A stretch of DNA of 55,111 bases from JADGNZ01 sp035995985 (GTDB lineage Bacteria; Acidobacteriota; Thermoanaerobaculia; Gp7-AA8), in contig DASYJY010000106.1 in the NCBI GenBank assembly GCA_035995985.1, forward strand, positions 1 to 55,111. Reading direction: 5' to 3'. This document shows, piece by piece, positions 1 to 7,900 of this stretch (position 1 is the first letter of the stretch; each line of letters begins with the position of its first letter). The notes under the pieces were generated by a model. It was given only the letters and a program-made list of their open reading frames with translations. It was not told the origin of the DNA and made no database searches. Made by a program: the position numbers and the translations under genes.

Positions 1-8
1 GATTAGTC

Positions 9-260
9 ATGCGGAAAATTCGTCTTGTCCTGTCGCTTTTAATCCTTCTTACGATTCCCGCGCAACTTGCTGCGTTGACGTCGAGCGGAGGTTGTGACGA
101 ATGCGTCCGCGACCCGACCAACGACTATTCTTCGTCCTGTGAGGCCGACGGATCACCCAACTGGGCGGGCTGCGAAGCGAGACGCTACTGTGAAATTAAC
201 GGAAACGGTCACCAGATCTGCTGGTATGACTGCACAGGAAACCGCTGCCTTTGGGTATGA
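9..260 (+). CDS. Small secreted cysteine-rich protein (83 aa)
   Basis: The protein starts with a clear signal peptide: Met-Arg-Lys, a leucine-rich core to about residue 20, and a likely cleavage near Ala21-Ala22. The remaining ~60 residues contain eight cysteines (29, 32, 44, 55, 61, 71, 75, 80), an even number that suits four disulfides in a periplasmic or extracellular peptide. The two Trp and several Gly-Asn segments suggest a compact disulfide fold, but I recognise no family. The stop codon overlaps the ATG of the next gene (ATGA at 257-260), which points to translational coupling and a shared role with that exported protein. It begins 9 bases into the window, so the operon may start upstream. 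Real gene likely; function unknown. Confidence 0.65.
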   Translation: MRKIRLVLSLLILLTIPAQLAALTSSGGCDECVRDPTNDYSSSCEADGSPNWAGCEARRYCEINGNGHQICWYDCTGNRCLWV

Positions 261-2464
261 GATCGCGCGGCTGCTTCGTGATGCTTCCCACGGTACTCTT
301 TGCGGTATCGCTGTCTGCTGGTAATACGCGCATTCAGCTCTTTTCAGCGGCTTTGAAGTCATCCTGCAGAGGCGGCGTTGCGCGCGCCGTTCCGCGATGT
401 GTGTCGGGATGCGGGAACGAAGCGATTACCGCGAAGTGGGCTTTCCGAGACGGATCGGCCGAAACCGAGATCCCTCTTTCATCCGATCGTTCGTGGGAGA
501 TCACCATCGGCGGCGAGGGATGTTGGGCGCCGCCGATCATCGTGGCTGCTGGCAACAACGGTGAGACCAGGACTGCTTTCGTCTGGCCGACTGCGACGAT
601 TGCTGGCAACTTCGTGATGCAGAAGGGTGAGAGATCACCCCGAGAATTGCGCGCCACAGTTCAAACCGATGACGCTGCCTCGATTGACGGTGCGATTTCC
701 GAAACGCCGCTCGACTGCGTTATTCATAGTGTTCATTGGCGTTGCATATTGCCGTCGGCGAAGGTTGATCTCCGTATTGCTGCTGAAGGCTTCGTCCCCC
801 ACTATCTATGGGGACTGCACGCATCGGTCGGAGAAGAGAAAGCGGTAGAGGTTGCGTTGATCAGGGGCGGGTCGGTTAGCGGGCGCGTCGCTGTTGCCAG
901 TCGTCAAGCGGAGCTTGATGGGACCGATATTCTGCTGCGGCCCGCAAGCGTGGTCAACACCCTAAGCGAGGAACGGCACATAGCATCGCGCTCTCAGCGC
1001 GCGAAGCCTAACGCGCGCGGCTTTTTCCAGTTCTCCGGTATAGGCGACGGTGTCTATGAAGTGATCGCGAGTAAGGCCGGATGGTCGCGCGCCGCGCGGC
1101 AGGTTCGCGTGGCCGGCGCGAAGGAGAGCGACACAGGCATCCTGATTCTGCCTCCCCTGGCTCGTGCCGAGGTGATCATTGACCCTCCCGCGGATACAAG
1201 AGGTCGACGATGGCGCATCGTTCTTGATCGCGACGGAGCTGCAACACAGCCACGTCCGCCGATCGCCGACAGGCAAGCAGCAGCTGACGGAAGCTGGTCA
1301 CAGTCCGGATTAGAGGCTGGGCAATATCGGCTGGAGATATTTGACGGAGGGAACATCGTTCGCGAGCGTCTTGTCGCGAACGTACAGCCGAATCAACCCC
1401 CTCTACATCTTCGAATGGACGCAATCTCCGTCCGCGGTATCGTCAGAGTCGGGCATGAAGCCCTCGCTGCCACGCTGCATTTTCTGAGCCGGCGAGGTCC
1501 GGGGGAACTGGAGCTTGCCTCGGATGATGACGGCCTGTTCGTTGGCTCATTCCCGGCCCTTGGTCAATACGAGGTCGAGATTAAGCCGAAAGGAAGCTCT
1601 CAACGGCTGCGGAAGCAAGTCGAAGTAAGGCAGGACGCCGACGGTAACGCTAACATTGATATCGATCTGCCCGGCGGCGTGGTGCGTGGAACGCTGATGA
1701 ATGAGGCTGGCGAGCCGGTCACTGGCACGGTGCGGGTTTATCACACCGGTTCACCGGCGATTTCAACGTCGGCCTCTGATGACGGAACTTTCCTGATTAT
1801 CGGCGTTGAGGTGGGAGATGTCATACTAAACGCCAAGTCACGTCAGGCCGGGGACAGCGGCCCGGTTCCCTATGTCATCAGCGAAGGAATCTCGCAGCCC
1901 GTCATCCTGACGCTGCATGCTCGACGCGAAGTGACTCTCTGGATTGTGTCGCCCTCCGGCCAGCCCGTAAGCGGCGCTGTCGTCCGATTCAGCAATCAGT
2001 ATTTTTGGCATGAAGAGGTGACAGGTCCCAGCGGAGATGCTCATGGGGAGTTGCCGCGTGGGATCGACGCAATCGACATCATCATCGCTGCGATTGGCTT
2101 TCCGACCAAGATCGTGAAGCTGCCGATTACCCCCGAGATGGAGACAAACCCTCAGATTATGCTGGGTCGGGCGGCTGCAACACTCATCGTCAAGGTCGGA
2201 AGTGCGCCGCCGTGGCCTATGGTGCGCCTCGATCAATCCAACGCCGATCTTCATTCGTTGATGGAGCTTTTTTCCAGTCCTTTGGGAGGACCGAGCCTGC
2301 CTAATCGTACGTCCCGAGGATTTGAATTCGAGGTAGATCCCGGAACGTATACGTTCTGTCCCGACCGCAATGTCTCATCGAAATGTGTTCAGAAGATGCT
2401 TGCCCCCGGAATCGAAGCCGTCGTTGATCTCGCGTCATGGAGCGAGGAGCGCTCGGCGCAGTGA
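257..2464 (+). CDS. Exported carboxypeptidase-regulatory-like (CarboxypepD_reg) multi-domain protein
   Basis: A 735-aa protein with a signal peptide (Met-Arg-Ser-Arg, then a hydrophobic stretch to about Ala22). The rest is predicted beta-rich and contains several repeats of the kind seen in carboxypeptidase regulatory-like and CNA-B-type sandwiches. Examples are a Gly-Gly-x-Val-x-Gly-x-Val strand near residue 205, another around 475-540 (Gly-Gly-Val-Val-Arg-Gly-Thr with Gly-Glu-Pro-Val downstream), and Pro-Ser-Gly-Gln-Pro-Val near 570. No catalytic motif is visible, so it is probably a structural or binding protein at the cell surface or in the periplasm. I chose ATG 257 because it overlaps the upstream stop as ATGA; a TTG at 251 would also be open, and an internal ATG at 281 is a third option. 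The next gene overlaps its 3' end. Confidence 0.72.
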   Translation: MRSRGCFVMLPTVLFAVSLSAGNTRIQLFSAALKSSCRGGVARAVPRCVSGCGNEAITAKWAFRDGSAETEIPLSSDRSWEITIGGEGCWAPPIIVAAGNNGETRTAFVWPTATIAGNFVMQKGERSPRELRATVQTDDAASIDGAISETPLDCVIHSVHWRCILPSAKVDLRIAAEGFVPHYLWGLHASVGEEKAVEVALIRGGSVSGRVAVASRQAELDGTDILLRPASVVNTLSEERHIASRSQRAKPNARGFFQFSGIGDGVYEVIASKAGWSRAARQVRVAGAKESDTGILILPPLARAEVIIDPPADTRGRRWRIVLDRDGAATQPRPPIADRQAAADGSWSQSGLEAGQYRLEIFDGGNIVRERLVANVQPNQPPLHLRMDAISVRGIVRVGHEALAATLHFLSRRGPGELELASDDDGLFVGSFPALGQYEVEIKPKGSSQRLRKQVEVRQDADGNANIDIDLPGGVVRGTLMNEAGEPVTGTVRVYHTGSPAISTSASDDGTFLIIGVEVGDVILNAKSRQAGDSGPVPYVISEGISQPVILTLHARREVTLWIVSPSGQPVSGAVVRFSNQYFWHEEVTGPSGDAHGELPRGIDAIDIIIAAIGFPTKIVKLPITPEMETNPQIMLGRAAATLIVKVGSAPPWPMVRLDQSNADLHSLMELFSSPLGGPSLPNRTSRGFEFEVDPGTYTFCPDRNVSSKCVQKMLAPGIEAVVDLASWSEERSAQ

Positions 2465-2862
2465 CCGGTGCATTCCTTGGGCTCATTCTCCTGACCGCCC
2501 GTCTCGCGGCTTGCCCGGGCTGGCTTGGCCTCGGTTTTCTTTACCATCCTCCCACGCGAACACATATCGATGGTTGGATCTACGTGCAGCGGCTCGCGCC
2601 CGCAGGTCCGGCAGAGAGCGCGGGTCTCTTCGCGGGCGACGTGATCACCGCCATCGACGGACAGCCAATTCGTTATGCCGATGAGCTTTCGCTGCTCCAG
2701 CGGTTAAGCCGGATCAGCGGAGGGACTGTCGTTCACCTCACATTCCGTCGCGGGATTCAAATCGGAGCCGTCGCTGTCAACGCGTCTGTTGCTTCGAAAG
2801 CGCAATGCGAGGCGTGGCGACAGAGCTTCGAGAGGTCGCGTCCAAGACTGCCGCCGCCCTGA
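2437..2862 (+). CDS. Exported PDZ-domain protein
   Basis: A 141-aa protein with a hydrophobic N-terminus (about residues 8-26, ending Ala-Ala-Cys) followed by a single PDZ domain at about residues 45-110. The PDZ signature is visible as Ala-Gly-Pro-Ala-Glu-Ser-Ala-Gly-Leu followed by Gly-Asp-Val-Ile-Thr-Ala-Ile-Asp-Gly, the carboxylate-binding/substrate-loop pattern found in HtrA, RseP and secretion PDZ domains. There is no protease domain, so it is more likely an adaptor that binds peptide tails. It overlaps the preceding gene. ATG 2437 gives a 28-bp overlap; a GTG at 2461 would give a GTGA stop/start overlap and has GAGGAG 11 bases upstream, so 2461 may be the true start. It completes a three-gene exported operon with the Cys-rich peptide and the regulatory-like protein. 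Confidence 0.68.
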   Translation: MERGALGAVTGAFLGLILLTARLAACPGWLGLGFLYHPPTRTHIDGWIYVQRLAPAGPAESAGLFAGDVITAIDGQPIRYADELSLLQRLSRISGGTVVHLTFRRGIQIGAVAVNASVASKAQCEAWRQSFERSRPRLPPP

Positions 2863-2902
2863 TCGCAATCATAACGAGCCGCTGCGGTAAACTCGCGCGC
2901 TC

Positions 2903-3754
2903 ATGATCCGGCAGATTGCAGTCATTGGGACCGGCACGATGGGGCGCGGGATCGCGTATCTGGCGGCTGTGGCGGGGTATGACACCGTCATTCACGATGC
3001 CGATCCCGGTGCGCTCGATGCTGCGAAGGCATCGATCGAGTCGATGCTGGCAAAAGGGGTCGAGCGCGGCAAAGTGACCTCCGATTCTGCGGCTGCTGCC
3101 AGCGCGCGAATTCACCTCTCGCCCGATCTCGAGCCGGCCGTGCATGGCGCCGATCTGATCGTCGAGGCGGTGCCGGAAGACGTCGATCTGAAGAAGAACC
3201 TCTTCTCGCAGGCCGATCTCTTTTGCGGCGAAGAGACAATCCTCGCGACGAATACGTCTTCGATTTCGATTTCCGATCTCGCGCAATCCGTCGAGCGGCG
3301 CGACCGATTCGTCGGACTTCATTTTTTCAATCCGCCGCATGTGATGAAGCTGATCGAGATCGTGCGCGGCGATCGGACCTCCGATGAAACCGTTGCCGAG
3401 GCGCGCGAAGTAGCCGAGGCGATGGGGAAGACCGCGATCGTCGTCCGCGATTCGCCCGGATTCGCGACGTCGCGCCTCGGCGTCGCGATCGGACTCGAGG
3501 CGATTCGCATGCTCGAAGAGGGCGTCGCGTCCGCCGAGGACATCGATAAAGCGATGGAGCTCGGGTACAACCATCCGATGGGACCTCTGCGCCTGACGGA
3601 CCTGATCGGCCTCGACGTTCGCCTCGGCATCGCGGAGTATCTGTCCTCGACGCTCGGCCTGCGTTTCGATCCGCCGCAACTGCTGCGCCGGATGGTGCGC
3701 GACGGAAAGCTCGGCAAGAAAACGGGCGAAGGCTTTTACCGTTGGCCGGCGTAG
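2903..3754 (+). CDS. 3-hydroxyacyl-CoA (3-hydroxybutyryl-CoA) dehydrogenase
   Basis: This 283-aa protein is a normal-length single-function 3-hydroxyacyl-CoA dehydrogenase, which oxidises (S)-3-hydroxyacyl-CoA to 3-ketoacyl-CoA with NAD(P)+. The N-terminal Rossmann fold carries Gly-Thr-Gly-Thr-Met-Gly at 9-14. The active-site region includes Asn-Thr-Ser-Ser near 116-119, His-Phe-Phe-Asn-Pro near 139-143 (catalytic His) and Glu-Ala-Val-Pro-Glu near 88-92. The C-terminal helical domain has Asp-Ser-Pro-Gly-Phe and the family pattern Asn-His-Pro-Met-Gly-Pro-Leu, and it ends with Gly-Lys-Lys-Thr-Gly-Glu-Gly-Phe-Tyr. It could act in butyrate metabolism, beta-oxidation or phenylacetate degradation (Hbd/PaaH/FadB2-like); the neighbours do not decide which, so I give no symbol. 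The methyltransferase follows after 4 bp. Confidence 0.93.
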   Translation: MIRQIAVIGTGTMGRGIAYLAAVAGYDTVIHDADPGALDAAKASIESMLAKGVERGKVTSDSAAAASARIHLSPDLEPAVHGADLIVEAVPEDVDLKKNLFSQADLFCGEETILATNTSSISISDLAQSVERRDRFVGLHFFNPPHVMKLIEIVRGDRTSDETVAEAREVAEAMGKTAIVVRDSPGFATSRLGVAIGLEAIRMLEEGVASAEDIDKAMELGYNHPMGPLRLTDLIGLDVRLGIAEYLSSTLGLRFDPPQLLRRMVRDGKLGKKTGEGFYRWPA

Positions 3755-3758
3755 CCGA

Positions 3759-4493
3759 ATGACCGCGGCCGAGTCGTACGGCGCGTTCGCCTACGCCTAC
3801 GATCAGGCCCTCGGCGAGCGCTACTTCCGCTCCGTGCGCCGTTTGTTGGTCGAAATGCTCGATCGTTATCCAGCGAAGTCGACTACGCATCTCGACGTCG
3901 CCTGCGGCACCGGCCTGGCCATGCCGTTCTTCGCCGAGCGCGGATTCGTCTCGACAGGCGTCGACATCTCGCCGGTGATGCTGAACGTCGCGCGCAAACG
4001 TGCGAAGACGCTCGTCGCCGGCGACACCCGCGCGCTGCCGTTTCGCGGAACCTTCGCGCGCGTCACTTGTCTCTACGATTCACTCAATCATCTGCTCGAT
4101 CCGCGCGAGCTGGCCACGGCATTCGGCGAAATCGCAAAGGTGATGGACTCCGACTCGCTTTTCATCTTCGACATGAACCATCCCGAGATTTATCCGGCGG
4201 TGTGGGGGATGAAGGAGCCGTTCATCGACGAAGGGCGCGACTTCCATCTCGAGATTGCTACGACGTATCGCCGCCGCGAGCTCCTCGGCCGCGCGCTCGT
4301 GACGGGATGGGCAATGTTCGGCGACGAACGAATCAAAATCCGCGAACGCCACACCCAACGCTGCTACGAGCGCGACGAGATCATCGCCGCGCTCGCAGAG
4401 GGTGGGATCGACGCCGTCGAGATCCACAATTTCGATCCGTGGAACGAGGGAAGAGTGGTGAAGCTCGTGTTCGTGTGCAAGCTGGCGCGATAG
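3759..4493 (+). CDS. Class I SAM-dependent methyltransferase
   Basis: A 244-aa soluble protein with a Rossmann-type methyltransferase fold. Motif I is Leu-Asp-Val-Ala-Cys-Gly-Thr-Gly at about residues 45-52, followed by the acidic residue of motif II in Thr-Gly-Val-Asp-Ile-Ser-Pro. Motif IV is in the Tyr-Asp-Ser-Leu-Asn-His segment near residue 107, typical of the UbiE/Methyltransf_25-like group. It starts 4 bp after the dehydrogenase stop and is probably co-transcribed with it. The substrate cannot be told from sequence. The gene is convergent with the chalcone-isomerase-like gene; a strong inverted repeat lies between them. Confidence 0.88.
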   Translation: MTAAESYGAFAYAYDQALGERYFRSVRRLLVEMLDRYPAKSTTHLDVACGTGLAMPFFAERGFVSTGVDISPVMLNVARKRAKTLVAGDTRALPFRGTFARVTCLYDSLNHLLDPRELATAFGEIAKVMDSDSLFIFDMNHPEIYPAVWGMKEPFIDEGRDFHLEIATTYRRRELLGRALVTGWAMFGDERIKIRERHTQRCYERDEIIAALAEGGIDAVEIHNFDPWNEGRVVKLVFVCKLAR

Positions 4494-4502
4494 AACGTCG
4501 AA

Positions 4503-4545
4503 GCCGGCAACGTTGGCTGAGCCTTGGGCAACCAACGCTGCCGGC
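4503..4545. terminator. Bidirectional hairpin between convergent genes
   Basis: A 14-base arm (GCCGGCAACGTTGG, 4503-4516) pairs with 4532-4545 at 13 of 14 positions around a 15-base loop. It lies exactly between the stop of the methyltransferase (+) and the stop of the chalcone-isomerase-like gene (-), so it may end transcription from both sides. There is no clear T-tract on either side, so termination efficiency is uncertain. Confidence 0.5.
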
Positions 4546-4553
4546 CGTGCCGG

Positions 4554-5117
4554 CTACTTCCCGAGGACCGCGTTCTTGAAGTCGTCGCCCATGGCCGGCT
4601 TCGGGCCAACCCATGTGGCGACGATCGCGTCCGCGGTCGCTTTGCCGGGGATGGTTCCCTTCACTTTCCCGTTCACTTCGACGATCGTGCCGGTTCCGGG
4701 GACGTAGGTGATGACGAGACGGTTGCCTTTCGGAATCGCCTCCATCAATGAACAGAGCGTCTTGAACCCGCCCTTTACCTCGGCCGATGAATTCGGCGTG
4801 TTCGCTTCGAGACCTTCCTCCCACGCTTCGCACATCTGGTCCTTGCTGACGGAGTAGAGGAAGTGCATCACCATGCGGCGCGGCGTGTCCGAGGCGAGGA
4901 TCGAAGCAGGATTCGACATCTTCGCGGGGAGGTAAAGTCCGCCGACGTACACCTTGATGAAAAACTTCTTGCGGAGACCGGCGCCGTTCAGGGACAGATT
5001 CTGGCCGTTGACGGTGGTCTTGTCTTCCATCTTCACACCGGCCACGTCCGCGGCGGACATGGCCATCGGGACGAGCAGCATGAGCGACAGCAGGAGCGGG
5101 GTAATCTTCAGGCGCAT
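4554..5117 (-). CDS. Exported chalcone-isomerase-like protein
   Basis: A 187-aa protein with a signal peptide (Met-Arg-Leu-Lys, hydrophobic core, probable cleavage after Met-Ser-Ala-Ala near residue 23). The mature part resembles bacterial chalcone-isomerase-like (CHI/Chalcone_3) domain proteins: Leu-Asn-Gly-Ala-Gly-Leu-Arg-Lys-Lys-Phe-Phe-Ile-Lys-Val-Tyr followed by Val-Gly-Gly-Leu-Tyr-Leu, then Pro-Arg-Arg-Met-Val-Met-His-Phe-Leu. In bacteria these are periplasmic proteins of largely unknown role, possibly lipid or fatty-acid binding; true flavonoid isomerase activity is unlikely to be inferred. The start is supported by GGAGG 6 bases upstream of the ATG. It is divergent from dus; the ~100 bp between them must hold both promoters. 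Confidence 0.85.
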   Translation of the reverse strand: MRLKITPLLLSLMLLVPMAMSAADVAGVKMEDKTTVNGQNLSLNGAGLRKKFFIKVYVGGLYLPAKMSNPASILASDTPRRMVMHFLYSVSKDQMCEAWEEGLEANTPNSSAEVKGGFKTLCSLMEAIPKGNRLVITYVPGTGTIVEVNGKVKGTIPGKATADAIVATWVGPKPAMGDDFKNAVLGK

Positions 5118-5217
5118 TCAAGCCTCCATTCGTTCATTGATTGTGGGACCGCGGACGAGCATCGTAGCACTTGAGGCTGGAACAGCAGCGCGACAGGCAA
5201 TGTTGCAGACGACTCCG

Positions 5218-6201
5218 ATGACGTTTCTCGACAAACCGTTTCACATTGGCGGAGTTCTGATCGATCCGCCGCTCGCGCTCGCGCCGATGGCCGAGGTGAC
5301 GGACATGTATTACCGCTCGCTGGTGAAAGAGCTGGGCGGTGCGGGTCTGGTCGTCTCCGAATTCATCTCCGCCGAGGGGCTGACGCGCGACAACACGCGG
5401 ACGAAGGCGATGCTCGCGTTTGATGAAAAAGAGCGTCCCGTCGCGATTCAGATCTACGGCGGCGATCCCGATCGGATGGACGACGCGGCCGCGATCGTCG
5501 AGGAGCAGGGCGTCGACATCGTCGACATCAACATGGGCTGCCCGGTGCGCAAAGTGGTCAGCAGCGGCGCCGGTTCTGCGTTGCTCAAGGATTTCGATCG
5601 TGCCGCACGGGTCGTCGAAAAGATCAAGAAGCGCGTGAAGATCCCGGTCACGGTGAAAGTCCGCAAGGGGTGGGAGAGCGATGACGTGATCCCGCTGCTC
5701 AAGCGCTTCGAGGAGATCGGCGTCGCGTCGGTCGCCATCCACGGCCGCACGCGCAACGAGGCGTACACCGGCGCGAGCGACTGGGGCTACATCGCGCAGG
5801 CGAAGAGCGAGCTGAGAATTCCGGTGTTCGGCAACGGCGACGTGAAGACGCCGGCGGACGCGATTCGTATGTTCGAAACGACCGGCGTCGACGGCGTGAT
5901 GATCGGCCGCGCCGCGCTGCACAATCCGTTCATCTTCCGCGACATCCTCGCGCACGTGAACGGCGTCCCCATCGGCAACGAGGTCGATCGCCGCATCGAC
6001 GCGATGCACCGCTACCTCGCCAAGATCGAAGGCGCGCCGCAGATCATCAACTGGAAGCTGCACAAGGCCCGCACGGTGATCGGCTGGTTTTCGAAAGGGA
6101 TCGCCCACGGCAAGGACATCCGCAACGGCCTTGCGGACATCACCTCGGTCGAAGATGTCCGCCGGCTGCTCGATGCGGCGCGTGAACGCATGGCGGCGTA
6201 G
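5218..6201 (+). CDS. dusB: tRNA-dihydrouridine synthase, DusB type
   Basis: A flavoenzyme that reduces specific uridines in tRNA to dihydrouridine with NADPH. The 327-aa product has the expected TIM-barrel motifs: Ala-Pro-Met-Ala-Glu-Val-Thr-Asp (FMN site), Asp-Ile-Asn-Met-Gly-Cys-Pro-Val with the catalytic Cys, Val-Lys-Val-Arg-Lys-Gly-Trp, Ile-His-Gly-Arg-Thr and Gly-Asn-Gly-Asp-Val, followed by Gly-Val-Met-Ile-Gly-Arg-Ala. The small C-terminal helical tRNA-binding domain is present. I start at ATG 5218 because the family usually begins shortly before the Phe-x-Ile-Gly strand; ATG 5200 adds six residues and is equally open. The longer reading frame back to 4954 overlaps the divergent gene and promoter and is not credible. 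The DusB assignment rather than DusA/C is by overall motif pattern. Confidence 0.92.
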   Translation: MTFLDKPFHIGGVLIDPPLALAPMAEVTDMYYRSLVKELGGAGLVVSEFISAEGLTRDNTRTKAMLAFDEKERPVAIQIYGGDPDRMDDAAAIVEEQGVDIVDINMGCPVRKVVSSGAGSALLKDFDRAARVVEKIKKRVKIPVTVKVRKGWESDDVIPLLKRFEEIGVASVAIHGRTRNEAYTGASDWGYIAQAKSELRIPVFGNGDVKTPADAIRMFETTGVDGVMIGRAALHNPFIFRDILAHVNGVPIGNEVDRRIDAMHRYLAKIEGAPQIINWKLHKARTVIGWFSKGIAHGKDIRNGLADITSVEDVRRLLDAARERMAA

Positions 6202-6203
6202 CA

Positions 6204-7121
6204 GTGCCTTTCCCATCGCACATCGAACACATCTTCGAAACCTTCCGCGTTCCTGCCGACACGAAAGCCGCGCTCTACGATCTCTACGTTTCCCTCGGCG
6301 ACGAAGCGCTGGAGGTATTCGGCGACATCGCGGAGTCGGTCGATCCTTCGACGCTGCGGCCGGAGCACTGCGGCGCCATCCGTTCGCAACTGGTCGAGCG
6401 CTATCTGACGCGCAATCATCCGTTGTGGCTCGAAGGAAAGCCGACGCCGAGCTTCTACCGTCCGCGCATCCTTGAAGGGCGCGCGTCGGGAGTTGCCATT
6501 CCGCTCGGCGAGATTTCCGAACGTCTCGTCAGGAAGCCGCTCCCGGACGGCATCATCGTCCAAGGCCGCAACGCGCACTTCGGCGGACGCAGCGAAACGA
6601 TCTCCTTCGACATCATCGCCCACGAACTCGACGACGCGATCACCCTAGGCCGCGCGGCCGGTCGTCAGCACACGCTGCCCGGATCTGCCGGCGCCACGAG
6701 CGGAACGACGGACGCGACGAACCAGATCGCGCTGCTGTGGGAAATCCAGCCGAACGTCTACAAACCGTCCACGGATCGCAATCGCGAGATCAGCAAGCTC
6801 TATCGCCGCCATCGCAACTGGCACGTCCTCACGCTCGCCACCGCCATCGAATGGCTGCGCGCGAAATCGTTCCGCGTCTTCATCGTCCGCGGCGAAGCGC
6901 TTCCGGCGACACACGAAGTGAACGCCGGCACGCTGTCGCCATCGATAATCGCGCTGCACAACCGCACGGTGTCGACGGTGACGCAGTCGCTCAACCTCGA
7001 ACTTCTCCCCGTCCCCCGCGACGAAGAACAACTCCTCACCAACTCCACCGTCATGAACACCGGCCTGCAACAACACGTCGCCGAATTCGGTGCAAGCGGC
7101 GCGGTGTGGCGGGTGGGATGA
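6204..7121 (+). CDS. Conserved-looking hypothetical protein
   Basis: A 305-aa soluble protein that I do not recognise. It begins with GTG two bases after the dus stop, so it is probably translated from the same mRNA. No signal peptide or membrane segment is visible. There is an acidic-basic patterned N-terminal half with predicted helices and a central stretch rich in Gly, Ala and Thr (about residues 145-175). A cluster Tyr-Arg-Arg-His-Arg-Asn-Trp-His lies near residue 208, then an alternating hydrophobic segment typical of an alpha/beta domain. Base composition and third-position GC match its neighbours. The gene stops three bases before a long palindromic repeat. Confidence 0.7.
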   Translation: MPFPSHIEHIFETFRVPADTKAALYDLYVSLGDEALEVFGDIAESVDPSTLRPEHCGAIRSQLVERYLTRNHPLWLEGKPTPSFYRPRILEGRASGVAIPLGEISERLVRKPLPDGIIVQGRNAHFGGRSETISFDIIAHELDDAITLGRAAGRQHTLPGSAGATSGTTDATNQIALLWEIQPNVYKPSTDRNREISKLYRRHRNWHVLTLATAIEWLRAKSFRVFIVRGEALPATHEVNAGTLSPSIIALHNRTVSTVTQSLNLELLPVPRDEEQLLTNSTVMNTGLQQHVAEFGASGAVWRVG

Positions 7122-7123
7122 CG

Positions 7124-7309
7124 CTGTCATCCTGAGCCGCCGAAGGCGTCGGAGCCGAAGGCGGAGCGCCGGAGGACGGTCGAAGGACCCCGCGTGCTTG
7201 CCTCGTTCGTACACCGCCGCCGGTCCGGGTAATAAGTAGGGGGTCCTTCGACCGTCCTGCGGCGTTCCGCGCTTCGCGCTCCAACGCCTCCGGCGGCTCA
7301 GGATGACAG
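7124..7309. repeat. 186-bp imperfect palindromic repeat element
   Basis: The left arm (7124-7190) begins CTGTCATCCTGAGCC and ends GGTCGAAGGACCC; the right arm (7241-7309) is its near-perfect reverse complement, with one small indel region in the middle of the arm. The ~50-bp centre is unpaired. The element has the form of a dispersed REP/MITE-like palindrome of the kind scattered between genes in GC-rich genomes. It fills the gap between the hypothetical gene and the convergent GNAT gene, and its right end supplies the last codons and stop of the GNAT gene. It could also act as a strong terminator for both. Confidence 0.8.
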
Positions 7310-7840
7310 GCCAATCACCTTCTCCATCAACGTGCACTCCAACACCATGCCGTCCTCCAGCACCACCGGCGCGTCGGCGATCGCGATGTAGCCGGATGAC
7401 TCGTACAACGTCCCCGCGCTGCGCATGGCGACGAGTTGGAGCCGGCGAAATCCTTCCGCCGCCGCGCGCTGCTCGGAGTGCTGCAGGATCGCGCGTCCAA
7501 TCCCGCGTCGCCCGTACGATGGCCGCACGAACATCGATCGAATGCGAGCCGGCTCCAACAATGGATCGAGCAGATCATTTTCAGAGACGGACGACGCCGA
7601 GCCGCTGTAGACCTTGCGCCTGCGACTCCAGCCGCCGCAGCCGATGATTTCGTCGCCGGTGATCGCAACAAAGTACGTTCCGTCGATGAGGAGCTGCTCG
7701 TCGGGGCGGCAGATGTATTGAAGCGCACTCGCGATCTGCTGCGACGTGTAGACATCGCGTCCGAATGCCTCCACCGACTCGCGCATCACGGACGCGATCG
7801 CCATCGCGTCATCGAGTGACGCGTTGCGGATGGAGAACAT
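7298..7840 (-). CDS. GNAT-family N-acetyltransferase
   Basis: A 180-aa acetyl-CoA-dependent acetyltransferase. The fold is visible as an N-terminal Ile-Arg-Asn-Ala-Ser-Leu-Asp-Asp-Ala segment, a central Phe-Val-Ala-Ile-Thr-Gly-Asp-Glu-Ile-Ile-Gly-Cys-Gly-Gly strand pair, and the acetyl-CoA loop Val-Arg-Pro-Ser-Tyr-Gly-Arg-Arg-Gly-Ile-Gly-Arg near residues 117-128, followed by a Leu-Tyr-Glu-Ser-Ser-Gly-Tyr motif. Substrate unknown. I use ATG 7840; ATG 7852 adds four residues. The open frame extends far upstream through the divergent DUF3857 gene, but that extension has no GNAT content. The last residues (Gly-Leu-Ser-Ser) and the stop are encoded by the inner edge of the palindromic repeat. Confidence 0.88.
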   Translation of the reverse strand: MFSIRNASLDDAMAIASVMRESVEAFGRDVYTSQQIASALQYICRPDEQLLIDGTYFVAITGDEIIGCGGWSRRRKVYSGSASSVSENDLLDPLLEPARIRSMFVRPSYGRRGIGRAILQHSEQRAAAEGFRRLQLVAMRSAGTLYESSGYIAIADAPVVLEDGMVLECTLMEKVIGLSS

Positions 7841-7900
7841 GCAGGCCAGCATAAAACCTGTGCGATCATGTCCGCACTCCCATTCACCAAAGGTCCCCGA

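Noticed and set aside
4954..5217. N-terminal extension of the dus gene
   Set aside because: It overlaps the divergent gene and its promoter and has no similarity to Dus proteins.
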